DNA from: RUG14219 sp045538535
GTDB taxonomy: Bacteria; Cyanobacteriota; Vampirovibrionia; Gastranaerophilales; Gastranaerophilaceae
Direction of reading: 5' to 3'
Assembly: GCA_045538535.1 (NCBI GenBank)
Contig: JAZSRN010000053.1
Span: forward strand, 1-64,000
DNA length: 64,000 bases
The notes below the pieces were generated by a model. It searched no databases and was not told the DNA's origin. It was given only the letters and a program-made list of their open reading frames with translations. How positions within the stretch are numbered: position 1 is the stretch's first letter; each line of letters starts with the position of its first letter. Of the stretch, positions 17,694-26,889 are shown piece after piece. Made by a program: the position numbers and the translations under genes.

Positions 17694-17784
17694 AAATTTC
17701 TCCATATATCCACTAAACTTATAATGTTATTTTATTATCCGCAATACAAAAAGTCAACATTTTAAGCTTTTTTCAACTTTTTTG

Positions 17785-17793
17785 TGTTAAAAT
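17785..17793 (+). promoter_or_regulatory. Extended -10 promoter for miaB
   Basis: TGT-TAAAAT lies 30 nt upstream of the miaB ATG. An AAGGA ribosome-binding site follows. No strong -35 is seen. Confidence 0.45.
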
Positions 17794-17823
17794 TAGTTCA
17801 CAAGAGAAGAAATAAGGATTATT

Positions 17824-19158
17824 ATGAAAAAAGTTTATATTGAAACACTAGGTTGCCAAATGAACAAATCAGATTCTGAAAGAATGCTCGGGATGTTATA
17901 TCACTTTGGTTACGAAGAAACAACAACCGCTGAAGATGCAGATTTACTAATGATTAACACTTGCTCTATAAGACAGCTAAGTGAAGATAAAGCGTTCAGC
18001 CAAGTCGGCACTTGGGGACGTTGGAAAAAGCTTGGTAAAGATATAAAAATAGGTTTTTGCGGTTGCGTTGCACAACAAAAGGCTCAAGAGGTTTTGAAAC
18101 GTGCGCCTTATGTAGATTTTGTTATGGGGACTCATAAACTTTATTCACTCCCTGAGATTATAAAAAGAGTGGAAAATGGAGAACGGGTTTGCGAATGCGA
18201 AGAAACACATCTTGTAAATGAAGACAAAGATAATGAATTCAAAATTATGCGCGTAAAATCTACTAACGCTTGGATACCGATAACTGAAGGTTGCAATAAT
18301 TTTTGTACATACTGTATTGTACCGTACACAAGAGGTCGTGAACGTTCACGTGCACCCGAAACAATCATCAAAGAGGCTAAAGATGCACTAAACGAAGGTT
18401 TCAAAGAAATTACACTACTGGGACAAAATGTTGATAGTTATGGCAAAGATTTTAAAGACAAAAACTATCGTCTGGCAAACCTTTTGAGAGACTTAAACGC
18501 ACTTGAAGGCCAATTTAGAATACGTTTTGTAACTTCTTATCCTACAGACATTACGGATGAATTGATTGATACCGTTGTTGAACTGGATAAAGTTTGCGAA
18601 TATTTCCATATACCTATGCAATCCGGTAGTAGCGAAGTACTAAAAAAAATGAATAGACGCTATGACCGAGAAACCTATGCAAAAATTGTTCGACACGTAC
18701 GCGCAAAAGTTCCGGATGTAACAATTACAAGTGACTTTATTGCAGGCTTCCCAGGTGAAACCGAAGAACAATTTGTGGAAACATTAACTGCTATAGATGA
18801 ATTTGAGCTTGATTATTCAAATGTAGCAGCTTATTCGCCAAGGGAAAAAACAGTTGCCGCAAAATGGGTCGACAAATATATTCCGGAAAACATAAAAGAA
18901 GAAAGATTTCAAAGATTAAACAACAAGGTTAAGGAAAACTGTTTGAAATCCAACCAAAAATTTGTCGGTAGAGAAATGGAAGTTTTAATCGAAAGCTTTT
19001 ATGAGCATAAAGGTCAAATGATTAACACCGGCAAAACCAGAAATAATAAAACGGTTCATATCCCTTGTAAAACTGATTTGACCGGACAATTTGTAATGGT
19101 TAAAATCGTTGGTACAAAAACTTGGTATATGAACGGAGAGCTTTTAGAACAAATTTAA
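17824..19158 (+). CDS. miaB: tRNA-2-methylthio-N6-isopentenyladenosine-37 synthase
   Basis: Radical-SAM methylthiotransferase that adds the 2-methylthio group to i6A37 in tRNAs reading UNN codons. The N-terminal UPF0004 domain supplies cluster cysteines C11 (TLGCQMN), C47 (INTCSIR) and C81 (GFCGCVA). The radical-SAM motif is C157-C161-C164 (CNNFCTYC). A C-terminal TRAM region ends GQFVMVKIVGTKTWYMNGELL. At 444 aa it is full length, and the QMNKSDSERM style separates MiaB from RimO and MtaB. Confidence 0.95.
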   Translation: MKKVYIETLGCQMNKSDSERMLGMLYHFGYEETTTAEDADLLMINTCSIRQLSEDKAFSQVGTWGRWKKLGKDIKIGFCGCVAQQKAQEVLKRAPYVDFVMGTHKLYSLPEIIKRVENGERVCECEETHLVNEDKDNEFKIMRVKSTNAWIPITEGCNNFCTYCIVPYTRGRERSRAPETIIKEAKDALNEGFKEITLLGQNVDSYGKDFKDKNYRLANLLRDLNALEGQFRIRFVTSYPTDITDELIDTVVELDKVCEYFHIPMQSGSSEVLKKMNRRYDRETYAKIVRHVRAKVPDVTITSDFIAGFPGETEEQFVETLTAIDEFELDYSNVAAYSPREKTVAAKWVDKYIPENIKEERFQRLNNKVKENCLKSNQKFVGREMEVLIESFYEHKGQMINTGKTRNNKTVHIPCKTDLTGQFVMVKIVGTKTWYMNGELLEQI

Positions 19159-19246
19159 AACCCTAATCGAGAAAGCTTAACATTCGCAATAATTTATTGA
19201 AAAATAAGAGAAAACCTTTTAATATTTTAAGATAAAAGAGGTTTAT

Positions 19247-19960
19247 ATGGCAAATATTCAAAAACGTATTCTTATTGTTGATGATGATAATGAAATTAGG
19301 GATTTATTAGAGTTCGATATCGCACAAAGCGGCTATTTTGTTGATACTGCAAAGGACGGTTTAGAAGGCTTAAATAAAGCCCTTAACAATACTTATGACT
19401 TGATTTTATTAGATGTCATGATGCCCAAAATGAACGGTTTTGATGTTGCTAAAAATATTAGACAAGCAAAACTGGCAATTCCCATATTGATGTTAACGGC
19501 AAAAGGAACAATTGATGATAAAACCGAAGGTTTCGACTCCGGAGTTGATGATTATTTGGTAAAACCCTTCGATATTCAAGAAGTTCTGTTGCGAATAAAA
19601 GTATTATTAAGAAGAAATCAGATTGAAGATAAAAATTCACTTTCCGATGAAGTCTTGCAAGCTGGAGATATACAAATTTTTCCTGAAAGTTTAGAAACTG
19701 TGGTGGTAAACAAACGAACAAAACTTACCCCAACAGAATTTGAAATTTTATATTGCTTACTACAGCATTTTAACCAACCTGTAACTTTGGCAACACTACT
19801 GGATGAAGTTTGGGGATATGATAGCAACGAAGATGTCCGCATGCTTCGTGTTCACGTCGGAGGCCTTCGTAATAAAATTGAACCCGATCCGAAAAATCCA
19901 AAATATTTGCATACAGTTACAAATGTTGGTTATAAATTAACACCATTTAGCGGAGAATAG
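19247..19960 (+). CDS. OmpR/PhoB-family response regulator (RpaB-like)
   Basis: Two-component DNA-binding regulator. The receiver domain has the acidic pocket VDDD at 11-14, phospho-acceptor D56 (LLDVMMP), T84 and K106 (DDYLVKPF). The winged-helix effector follows from about 135 (LTPTEFEILYCLLQ, then VRMLRVHVGGLRNKIEP). Its overall style is that of the cyanobacterial RpaB/PhoB group, but orthology is not proven here. An AGAGG ribosome-binding site precedes the ATG. It is followed after 4 nt by a histidine kinase, its likely partner. Confidence 0.9.
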   Translation: MANIQKRILIVDDDNEIRDLLEFDIAQSGYFVDTAKDGLEGLNKALNNTYDLILLDVMMPKMNGFDVAKNIRQAKLAIPILMLTAKGTIDDKTEGFDSGVDDYLVKPFDIQEVLLRIKVLLRRNQIEDKNSLSDEVLQAGDIQIFPESLETVVVNKRTKLTPTEFEILYCLLQHFNQPVTLATLLDEVWGYDSNEDVRMLRVHVGGLRNKIEPDPKNPKYLHTVTNVGYKLTPFSGE

Positions 19961-19964
19961 TTAT

Positions 19965-21656
19965 ATGGCTATAAAATTCAAATTACATAGATTAAAAATT
20001 GTCGAACAAATTGCGATAGTTTTTTTCTTTGCAGTACTTATTCCAATGTCGGTAAGCGGCTTTATCATCAACAATATTAACCAACAAGCAGTACGGGCAC
20101 AATTAAGAGACTACGCCGTTTTAATCGCAAACGTTGTATCAGATGAAATTGATTTTTATACAGATAATGTACGTGACAGAGTTAATCAAATAGCTTCTGC
20201 ACTCAAATTTTTCAACACAGATTCAGAAAAAAGAATTTATTTAAATTCCGTAATGCAAAAATTCGAAAATTGTAAAGGTTTTGAATTTGCCGAAACAAAA
20301 GAACAAGTAGAAGAATTAACGGAACAAAACAAACTAGAACATAAATCCACAGTTGCGGCCGTTATGGATGACGGTCGATATCTTGTGGTTGCATACGATC
20401 CTAGTTCTCTAAAAGATGAACTTTTCCATTCTCTAAAAGATGATTCTCGCCAAATTTATGTGCTAACTAATGAAGGAAAATTAATGGCAGAGCACAACTA
20501 TACAGAGAAAGATTTCAAAAAAACTATGGCATTATTGCCAAAAAATCTCAAAACAAATGTTGCCGTAATATTTGGAGATGTAAAAAATCAACCGCTTGTT
20601 TATGTAAAAAAAACGGACCCTAAAATTACCATTATCGTCAATACTACAGAAAAAATAACAAATACCACTATTAACGAAGACAGAATAAAAATTATTCTCT
20701 CGATACTTGCTGCAATTTCTGTAATTTTTGGCGTTACACTAATTTACATCTTTTACTTGTATATTAACATAAGACAACTCTTCAAAGGTGTTATTGCAAT
20801 TTCAAAGGGTAATTACGAGCGTCAAATAAGGCTTTTGACCAGTGCTTTTACGCCGTATGAAATCGTATTTCTTTCTAAAGAATTCAACAAAATGGCGGGC
20901 GAAATTCACAAATCATACCTCCAATTAAAAAGAAATAACAAAGAATTAAAACAACTAAACGAATTTCGCTCAAATTTAATTGATACGGTTAGCCACGAAT
21001 TGAGAACACCATTAACAAGTATACAAGGCTATACTTCGCGTCTAATGCGTCAAGATATCGAAATCAATGAAGAAACAAAACAAAAATCGTTAAGAATCAT
21101 TAAAGAGCAATCCGAAAGACTAAAACACTTGATAGAAGATTTACTGACAGTACCGGATATTGAAGGCATGCGCCTAAGAACAATTAGCGAATCAGTTTGG
21201 TTGCCGGAAGTTATGGAAGATGCCAGAATGCTTATAAGAAACAAACGAGCAATGGAATTTAACATTAATATCGATGAAAACTTCCCGCATCTTTTAGGTG
21301 ATAAAAATCGACTTATACAAGTTTTTGTCAACTTACTTGAAAACGCTGCAAAATATGCCGATGAAAATACTACCATAAATGTAACGGCAAGATATGATGA
21401 AAAATTTGCAAAAATTCAAGTAAACAACCAATGCCCACAAATTCCACCTAAAAAACTCAACAAATTGTTCGAAAAATTTGTCCGCCTTGACGACAATACA
21501 ACAAGAACAACCGGAGGAACAGGCTTGGGTTTGTTTATTGTTAAAGGATTAATTGAAGCAATGAACGGAAAAATAACGTTGAGGTCAACTTCTGAAATAG
21601 GTTTTTCGGCAGAAGTTACAATCCCTCTTGATACACAAAACGAGGTTCTTGCCTAA
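19965..21656 (+). CDS. Membrane sensor histidine kinase
   Basis: Partner kinase of the preceding regulator. Two membrane helices (about 12-35 and 242-266) enclose a ~200-residue extracytoplasmic sensor with a Cache/PAS-like flavour (DDGRYLVVAYDPSS). A HAMP-like linker follows, then HisKA with the phospho-acceptor H344 in SHELRTPLTS. The ATPase domain has N-box VFVNLLENAAKYAD and G-box GGTGLGLFIVKG. The ligand is unknown. Its TAA overlaps the tadA ATG (TAATG), so tadA translation is probably coupled to it. Confidence 0.9.
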   Translation: MAIKFKLHRLKIVEQIAIVFFFAVLIPMSVSGFIINNINQQAVRAQLRDYAVLIANVVSDEIDFYTDNVRDRVNQIASALKFFNTDSEKRIYLNSVMQKFENCKGFEFAETKEQVEELTEQNKLEHKSTVAAVMDDGRYLVVAYDPSSLKDELFHSLKDDSRQIYVLTNEGKLMAEHNYTEKDFKKTMALLPKNLKTNVAVIFGDVKNQPLVYVKKTDPKITIIVNTTEKITNTTINEDRIKIILSILAAISVIFGVTLIYIFYLYINIRQLFKGVIAISKGNYERQIRLLTSAFTPYEIVFLSKEFNKMAGEIHKSYLQLKRNNKELKQLNEFRSNLIDTVSHELRTPLTSIQGYTSRLMRQDIEINEETKQKSLRIIKEQSERLKHLIEDLLTVPDIEGMRLRTISESVWLPEVMEDARMLIRNKRAMEFNINIDENFPHLLGDKNRLIQVFVNLLENAAKYADENTTINVTARYDEKFAKIQVNNQCPQIPPKKLNKLFEKFVRLDDNTTRTTGGTGLGLFIVKGLIEAMNGKITLRSTSEIGFSAEVTIPLDTQNEVLA

Positions 21657-22108
21657 TGGACTTTATGAAACAAGCAATAAATGCACTAAATTCTCAAGAT
21701 AATTTTTCTGAAATTCCGGTATGCGCAATTATTACAAAAAATAACGAAATTATTGCTATAGGTTTTAATCATAAAGAAAGTAAAAATGATGTTACATCAC
21801 ATGCCGAAATTGAAGCATTAAGGCTTGCTTCACAAAAACTCGGCAGATGGCGTCTTGAAGATTGCGAAATGTACGTCACTCTAGAACCATGCCCTATGTG
21901 CGCTTGGGCAATAATTCAATCACGAATTAAAACCGTTTACTTCGGCAGTTACGATGAACTCTATGGCGGATTAATGTCAAAGTTGAATCTTCGACAACTC
22001 GGAAACTCAAAACTGAAAGTTTACGGCGGGATAATGCAGACCGAATGCGACAAAATCCTTGAAAATTATTTTTCAAATTTAAGACTAAAAATTAACCCAA
22101 AAGAATAG
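21656..22108 (+). CDS. tadA: tRNA-specific adenosine-34 deaminase
   Basis: Deaminates A34 of tRNA-Arg(ACG) to inosine. The cytidine-deaminase-like zinc site is H49-A-E51 (SHAEIEALR) with C79 and C82 (LEPCPMCAWA). The TadA-type FGSYDELYGGLMSKLNL region follows. Length 150 aa is normal. The start codon overlaps the stop of the histidine kinase, so the gene is read as the third member of that operon. Confidence 0.92.
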   Translation: MDFMKQAINALNSQDNFSEIPVCAIITKNNEIIAIGFNHKESKNDVTSHAEIEALRLASQKLGRWRLEDCEMYVTLEPCPMCAWAIIQSRIKTVYFGSYDELYGGLMSKLNLRQLGNSKLKVYGGIMQTECDKILENYFSNLRLKINPKE

Positions 22109-22136
22109 TTGCCATAATGTTTTTTTTAGCTAAAAT
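22109..22136 (+). promoter_or_regulatory. Promoter placed for a leaderless parvulin mRNA
   Basis: TTGCCA-N16-TAAAAT ends 6 nt before the ATG at 22143. No Shine-Dalgarno is present. Confidence 0.55.
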
Positions 22137-22142
22137 AACATT

Positions 22143-22493
22143 ATGATAAAAAGATTTGTTTCACTAATTGTTTTGATTTTAGCGTTTTCTTTTGCATTTG
22201 CAGATGCAGAGACTTTTGAACGCGTAAAAGCTAGACATATATTAGTAAAAACCCAAAAAGAAGCCATCGCTATTAAAAAAGATTTGGACGAGGGCGGAAG
22301 CTTTAATTATTATGCTAAATACCACTCAATATGTCCGTCTGGACAAAATGGTGGGGATTTAGGATTTTTTGGAAAAGGACAAATGGTAAAAGAATTTGAA
22401 AACGCAGCCTTTGCGTTACCTATCGGACAAGTATCGGAGCCAATACACACGCAATTTGGTTGGCATTTGATAGTTGTTGATGACAGAATTTAA
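22143..22493 (+). CDS. Exported parvulin-type peptidyl-prolyl isomerase
   Basis: Single PpiC/rotamase domain of ~90 residues behind a signal peptide (MIKRFVSLIVLILAFSFAFA). Family landmarks are KARHILVKT, GGDLGFFGKGQMVKEFE and QFGWHLIVVDDR. It likely assists folding of secreted or outer-membrane proteins in the periplasm. With only 116 aa it lacks the chaperone arms of SurA or PrsA. The promoter ends 6 nt from the ATG, which suggests a leaderless mRNA. A strong terminator begins at its stop codon. Confidence 0.88.
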   Translation: MIKRFVSLIVLILAFSFAFADAETFERVKARHILVKTQKEAIAIKKDLDEGGSFNYYAKYHSICPSGQNGGDLGFFGKGQMVKEFENAAFALPIGQVSEPIHTQFGWHLIVVDDRI

Positions 22494-22521
22494 AAAGGGT
22501 TGATAAAAAATCAACCCTTTT
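22493..22521 (+). terminator. Terminator after the parvulin gene
   Basis: An 11-bp perfect stem (AAAAGGGTTGA arm) with a 7-nt loop ends in TTTT. It also faces the end of the convergent gene at 22542. Confidence 0.85.
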
Positions 22522-22541
22522 ACTTTATCCACAACCGTTAA

Positions 22542-22913
22542 TTATTTTTCTGCATTTTCTTCGTTTTTAAGGTCTGTGCTATCTTGAGCTTTTTGAAGTT
22601 TTGCTTGAACTTTTTGGAGTTTTTTAATCAATTTTTGTTCTTGCTTGCGCACCTTTTTTTCACCTTCCGGAAGATAAAAATCAGCTTGGTCTACAAAATG
22701 CATTCTCTCCCAACATCCCGGAACTTGAGATTCCTTTGAACAAATACTGTTGCGCCAAGTTTCACCGGTTTTCTTATCCAACAAGATTGTCAACATATTA
22801 TCAGCAGTGATAATTTTGTATCTGTCCGTTTCATCAAATTTTGGATGTAAAAAATCCGCAACCAATAACACTAACACTATTGCAATAGCAGTATTTAGAA
22901 TTTTGTCTTTCAT
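22542..22913 (-). CDS. Small membrane-anchored coiled-coil protein, 123 aa
   Basis: Unrecognised. An N-terminal hydrophobic anchor (residues 6-22, NTAIAIVLVLLVADFL) is followed by a compact polar region with two cysteines (SICSKESQVPGCWERM). A Lys/Gln/Glu-rich coiled coil (about 83-123) closes it. The central part DNMLTILLDKKTGETWR reads like a short beta-hairpin as in small WD/propeller blades. A GAGAAGAGG-type ribosome-binding site precedes the ATG. Function unknown. Confidence 0.6.
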   Translation of the reverse strand: MKDKILNTAIAIVLVLLVADFLHPKFDETDRYKIITADNMLTILLDKKTGETWRNSICSKESQVPGCWERMHFVDQADFYLPEGEKKVRKQEQKLIKKLQKVQAKLQKAQDSTDLKNEENAEK

Positions 22914-23057
22914 AATCCTCTTCTCCTTCTTGGAATATTATAATATATAAATTAAAATTTGTCATCTTTTTACAAATAGCCCAAGTGGGTAATTCCCATT
23001 ATTTATTTATAGATTTATCATATCAACGAAGGCAAAAAATAGGAATAAGTAATATTT

Positions 23058-23726
23058 ATGGAAAACGATAAAATCCAACTTTATATTGTAGAAGACTACA
23101 TGTTAACAAGGGCAACATACAAGCATTTCTTAAGTAAAAAACAAGACATTGAACTTCTCGGAGACTTCGAAAACGCAGAAAACTGTATTGATGCAATGCA
23201 AGAAAAAGAAGCCGATGTAATTTTGATGGACCTAGGACTTCCAAAAATGAACGGACTGGAAGCAACTAAAATCTTAAAAGAGCGTTATCCAGCCGCAAAA
23301 GTTATTATATTAACCTCACACGAACAAGAAGAAGAAATTTTAGCATCATTAGCAACCGGTGCCAACGCATACGTTTTGAAAGATATTGATTTCGGCGTTT
23401 TATATAACGTCATTCAATTAGTAAACAACGGGGCAATATGGATTGATCCAAAAATCGCACAAGTTGCACTTTCCGCCTTCCCTAAACCGGTTTCGACAAA
23501 TTTCAACAACCTTTATGACAAAAAAGTTTTAGATACAAATCTTACCAAACGAGAAATTGAAGTTCTGCGTTTAATTGTACAAGGAAAATCAAACACTGAA
23601 ATCGCGGACGAAATCCTTATTAGTCCAAATACAGCAAAAGCCCACGTTTGCAGCATTTTGCAAAAATTATCGGTAACCGATAGAGTTCAAGCTGCGGTTA
23701 AAGCTGTTAAACAAAATTTATTATAA
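23058..23726 (+). CDS. NarL/FixJ-family response regulator
   Basis: Receiver domain with acidic pocket VED at 11-13, phospho-acceptor D58 (LMDLGLPKMNG) and K108 (YVLKDI). It is joined to a LuxR-type helix-turn-helix at about 160-222 (LTKREIEVLRLIVQGKSNTE, then PNTAKAHVCSILQKL). An AGGAAT ribosome-binding site precedes the ATG. Upstream lies CCCA-AG-TGGG-TAATT-CCCA (22980-22998), three alternating arms that could be an operator. It forms an operon with the PAS kinase starting 26 nt later. The regulon is unknown. Confidence 0.9.
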   Translation: MENDKIQLYIVEDYMLTRATYKHFLSKKQDIELLGDFENAENCIDAMQEKEADVILMDLGLPKMNGLEATKILKERYPAAKVIILTSHEQEEEILASLATGANAYVLKDIDFGVLYNVIQLVNNGAIWIDPKIAQVALSAFPKPVSTNFNNLYDKKVLDTNLTKREIEVLRLIVQGKSNTEIADEILISPNTAKAHVCSILQKLSVTDRVQAAVKAVKQNLL

Positions 23727-23752
23727 CGTCACGTTCAATAAAAGGGATAGAA

Positions 23753-25384
23753 ATGAAGACAATTATAGTTTATGCAACAATCGCAGTAATATGCGCAACC
23801 TTCACAATATGTAATTCAATACCGATAGATACAGTCAGCAGATTTTTAATTTCAGTCTGCATACTTGTATTGACAGTATTAATACAACAATGGATTAGAA
23901 TAAATACTCTTTCATCAAGACTTGAATACAAAAAAAACTTTATAGAAACATTTATAAAAAATTGTCCTGATATCGTTGATATAAAAGATGAAAACTTTAA
24001 ATATTTAGTTTGTAACAGTGCTTTTTGCACCGCTTTTGGTATTGCTCAACCTAAAGATGTTGAAGGCAGAGATGATTTTTCTATAATGAATAACGAAGCT
24101 GCACAAATAATTCGTAATCACGACGAAATGGTTGTACGATATGGCGCAGTTGAAAAATACAATGTAAAAATCAAACTAAATGATACCGGTTATAAAATAT
24201 ATGAAATTATTTCGGCACCTATGAGACAAAAAGATGGTATTGTAGGTATCGTAACTATTTCAAGAGATATGACTATTAGAGAAAATCTAAGAAAACAATA
24301 TATCGAAAATTTATATCAAATGAATGCTATACTGGAAAATCTACCAGTAATTGCATACCTTAAAGACAGAAACGGGAACTACATTAGAGGCAATGACAAG
24401 CTTGCAAAACTTTTCAATTGTCCTGAAAGCGAAATAATAGGCAGACCTACAAAAGATTTATACAGAGAACATGGAATAGACTCCGTAGAAGAAATCGACG
24501 AAAAAATATTCCAAGGTAAAAAAGGTGCGAATTTTGATATTAAAATTAAAATATCAGAAGGTAATGACGAATGGTTCAGAGTTTATAAAGCACCAATTTT
24601 TGACTCTTCGGATGAAGTTTCTGGAATAACGGTCTTTTTAACCAACATAACAGCCGAAAAAGACTTGGAAAAACAACGCGAAACATTTATCGCGACACTA
24701 AGTCACGATTTAAAAACACCTACAATCGCTCAAATTCGTTCTCTCGAGCTTTTACTTCGAGAAGACTTTGGCTCTTTAAATGAAGAACAACGAGACATGC
24801 TTAATTTGACACTTGATTCTTGCAGATATATGTACGAAATGGTAACAACCGTTCTTTCCTCATATAAATACGAAAGTGGTGAAGTTAATCTAAACTTGAA
24901 AGATACAAACATCCAAGAGCTTACGCAAGAATGTTGCAACGAAATAAAACATTTACTAAAAGAAAAAAATCTAACAATTAGAACAAATACAGAAAACTTA
25001 TCAAACAACATTTTAATTGTCGATAAAGTGCAAATCAAAAGAGTCATAACCAACTTTTTATCTAACGCACTTTCATACGCTTACGACAACTCAGAAATTG
25101 TAATCACTATGGAAAATGACCGTAAAAACAATTTTATATTTAAACTAAAAAGTAAAAGCCCATACATCGAGCCAGAACTAATGAAAACATTGTTCAAAAA
25201 ATATACAACACACGCTTCTAAATTCAATAAAGTGGGTGATGGTTTAGGTTTATATTTAGCAAAACAAATCGTAACTCTTCACGGTGGAAAAGTCCTTGCT
25301 GAAAGTTGTAAAAATGAAGAAAATATCTTTGGTTTTATCCTTAAAGCAACAAGTAATGCTCAATTAATAGTCAAAGAAAACTAA
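23753..25384 (+). CDS. PAS-domain sensor histidine kinase
   Basis: Two N-terminal hydrophobic helices (about 3-21 and 30-47) with almost no external loop, so sensing is probably intramembrane or cytoplasmic. Two PAS domains follow (about 62-172 and 190-300; KNCPDIVDIKDENF and ENLPVIAYLKDRNGNY). HisKA has H318 in SHDLKTPTIAQ, and the ATPase domain N-box is RVITNFLSNALSYA and G-box GDGLGLYLAKQ. It is the likely partner of the LuxR-type regulator just upstream. Its stop overlaps the end of the convergent gene by 4 nt. Confidence 0.9.
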   Translation: MKTIIVYATIAVICATFTICNSIPIDTVSRFLISVCILVLTVLIQQWIRINTLSSRLEYKKNFIETFIKNCPDIVDIKDENFKYLVCNSAFCTAFGIAQPKDVEGRDDFSIMNNEAAQIIRNHDEMVVRYGAVEKYNVKIKLNDTGYKIYEIISAPMRQKDGIVGIVTISRDMTIRENLRKQYIENLYQMNAILENLPVIAYLKDRNGNYIRGNDKLAKLFNCPESEIIGRPTKDLYREHGIDSVEEIDEKIFQGKKGANFDIKIKISEGNDEWFRVYKAPIFDSSDEVSGITVFLTNITAEKDLEKQRETFIATLSHDLKTPTIAQIRSLELLLREDFGSLNEEQRDMLNLTLDSCRYMYEMVTTVLSSYKYESGEVNLNLKDTNIQELTQECCNEIKHLLKEKNLTIRTNTENLSNNILIVDKVQIKRVITNFLSNALSYAYDNSEIVITMENDRKNNFIFKLKSKSPYIEPELMKTLFKKYTTHASKFNKVGDGLGLYLAKQIVTLHGGKVLAESCKNEENIFGFILKATSNAQLIVKEN

Positions 25385-26817
25385 ACCACATTCATTTGTT
25401 GCGTAGTAGATGCTTGATTACGTTTTTTTATTTCATTTTCCAATCGAGTTTGAAAAGCCAACTGACGTTTTGCATTTGAATTCACCCGCGCCTTATCAAT
25501 CAAACCACCAAGATGTGAAAACGCCAAACCTATCAAACCTGAAATCAACAAACCTTTTGAACCTGAAATCAAATTCGCACCCAAAAGAAGTGATGAAGTA
25601 ATGGTACCAACAATAGGAATACCTTTGGTTAATGTTTTTGAAATTCTTTCATCTTTATTATCAGCACGCGCAATAACCGCACCGGCAATGGTAGATGAAC
25701 CAACAACCGTCACGATATCAGTAGGCGCGCCGCCTAACGACAAATCCCTAAACTTGTCAAAATAGCTATGCGTTTCACTTTTGACCGCTTTTTGTAATGC
25801 TTTATCCGCGCGCTCCGCACCTACGACAAGCTTATCATAATCACTTTGAGGAATTTTACCCTTTAAGGAAGCCAATAACTCTTGAACTTTGCCCGCTGAA
25901 CCCATACCTGAACACGTAATTTTATCTTGCAGCACTTTAACCGCATCGGCATATTTTGCTTTATCCGCGGCCAAAATTTCTTCTGTATAAAATCTCAAAT
26001 TGCCATCAACAAACGTTGCACCTTCACTGAACGAATGTCCGCGATAATGTCTTTTATCAAAGATATTACGAGTTTTTTCCAAAACTTTTTCATCCAAACC
26101 TCGCATAATATCTTGTTGTGATCTCAAACGATTTGCAATCGCGCTATGCGAAAAACCATCCGTAATCGAACTTTGTAAATTGGCGATATTTTTTTCAATA
26201 TTTGCCCATTCTGCAGCCGAAAAACTTCCTTTATGTTTGTAAATTTCTTCAATCAAATCATTATATTTTGAATTAGCACTATGATAATTTCTATACACAG
26301 TATTTTGTGCCATATTAGTAAAGAATTTTGTTATTCGTCTATTAATTTTAACCAATAAAGAATTTTCTCCGCCTAAGAATTTACTTTTGCATAATCTGTT
26401 ATATCCGATATCTTTAAGATTATTTAGCGTATTTGTAAAATCTATTTTTTTAAGCGTCCAGTTAGTTGCATTTACAGCTTTGTCGTAAAATTTTCTAGCC
26501 GTTGAATCTGCCGGAACTTTTGCCGCTTGTTTTTCAAAGAAAGTTCTTAATTTACCAACACTTTTTTGGAAAAATTTTGGTGAAGCTTTTGATAAAATAG
26601 CAACTCCGGCAATCAATGTTATAGCCGAAGCTCCAGCTATCCAACCAATTAAGCCTTTTTTACTCTTCTTATCTTTATCTGTTGATAAAGTAACCGTATC
26701 ACCACCAACGGTTGTCGGATTATATTGATTTAAAGTTCGCGTCGAAATATCATTGACTGTTTGCTCAGTCAAAAAAAATCTATTATTCATCGGTGAATTT
26801 GCAACGCTATTAATCAT
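25381..26817 (-). CDS. Large hypothetical membrane protein, 478 aa
   Basis: Not a recognised family. A polar, probably disordered N-terminus with many Asn/Thr (residues 1-50) precedes a hydrophobic helix (GLIGWIAGASAITLIAGVAIL, about 54-75). A long helical middle region follows. The C-terminal hydrophobic part (about 365-455) has PTDIVTVVGSSTIAGAVIA and PIVGTITSSLLLGANLISG. The C-terminus is charged. Style and promoter resemble the two glycine-zipper proteins at 52-54 kb. A GGCAAT-N18-TTTATA promoter lies 19 nt upstream, and AAGG 7 nt before the ATG. Function unknown. Confidence 0.65.
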   Translation of the reverse strand: MINSVANSPMNNRFFLTEQTVNDISTRTLNQYNPTTVGGDTVTLSTDKDKKSKKGLIGWIAGASAITLIAGVAILSKASPKFFQKSVGKLRTFFEKQAAKVPADSTARKFYDKAVNATNWTLKKIDFTNTLNNLKDIGYNRLCKSKFLGGENSLLVKINRRITKFFTNMAQNTVYRNYHSANSKYNDLIEEIYKHKGSFSAAEWANIEKNIANLQSSITDGFSHSAIANRLRSQQDIMRGLDEKVLEKTRNIFDKRHYRGHSFSEGATFVDGNLRFYTEEILAADKAKYADAVKVLQDKITCSGMGSAGKVQELLASLKGKIPQSDYDKLVVGAERADKALQKAVKSETHSYFDKFRDLSLGGAPTDIVTVVGSSTIAGAVIARADNKDERISKTLTKGIPIVGTITSSLLLGANLISGSKGLLISGLIGLAFSHLGGLIDKARVNSNAKRQLAFQTRLENEIKKRNQASTTQQMNVV

Positions 26818-26835
26818 AAACTAACCTTATATATT

Positions 26836-26865
26836 TATAAAGTATTTTCACTTTTAAAAATTGCC
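26836..26865 (-). promoter_or_regulatory. Shared promoter-like motif GGCAAT-N18-TTTATA (copy A)
   Basis: On the minus strand GGCAAT and TTTATA are exactly 18 nt apart. ACTTTATA is conserved with copies at 53326 and 54329. It lies directly upstream of the gene starting at 26817. Confidence 0.55.
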
Positions 26866-26889
26866 CTACCACACAAAAAATAATACTAT

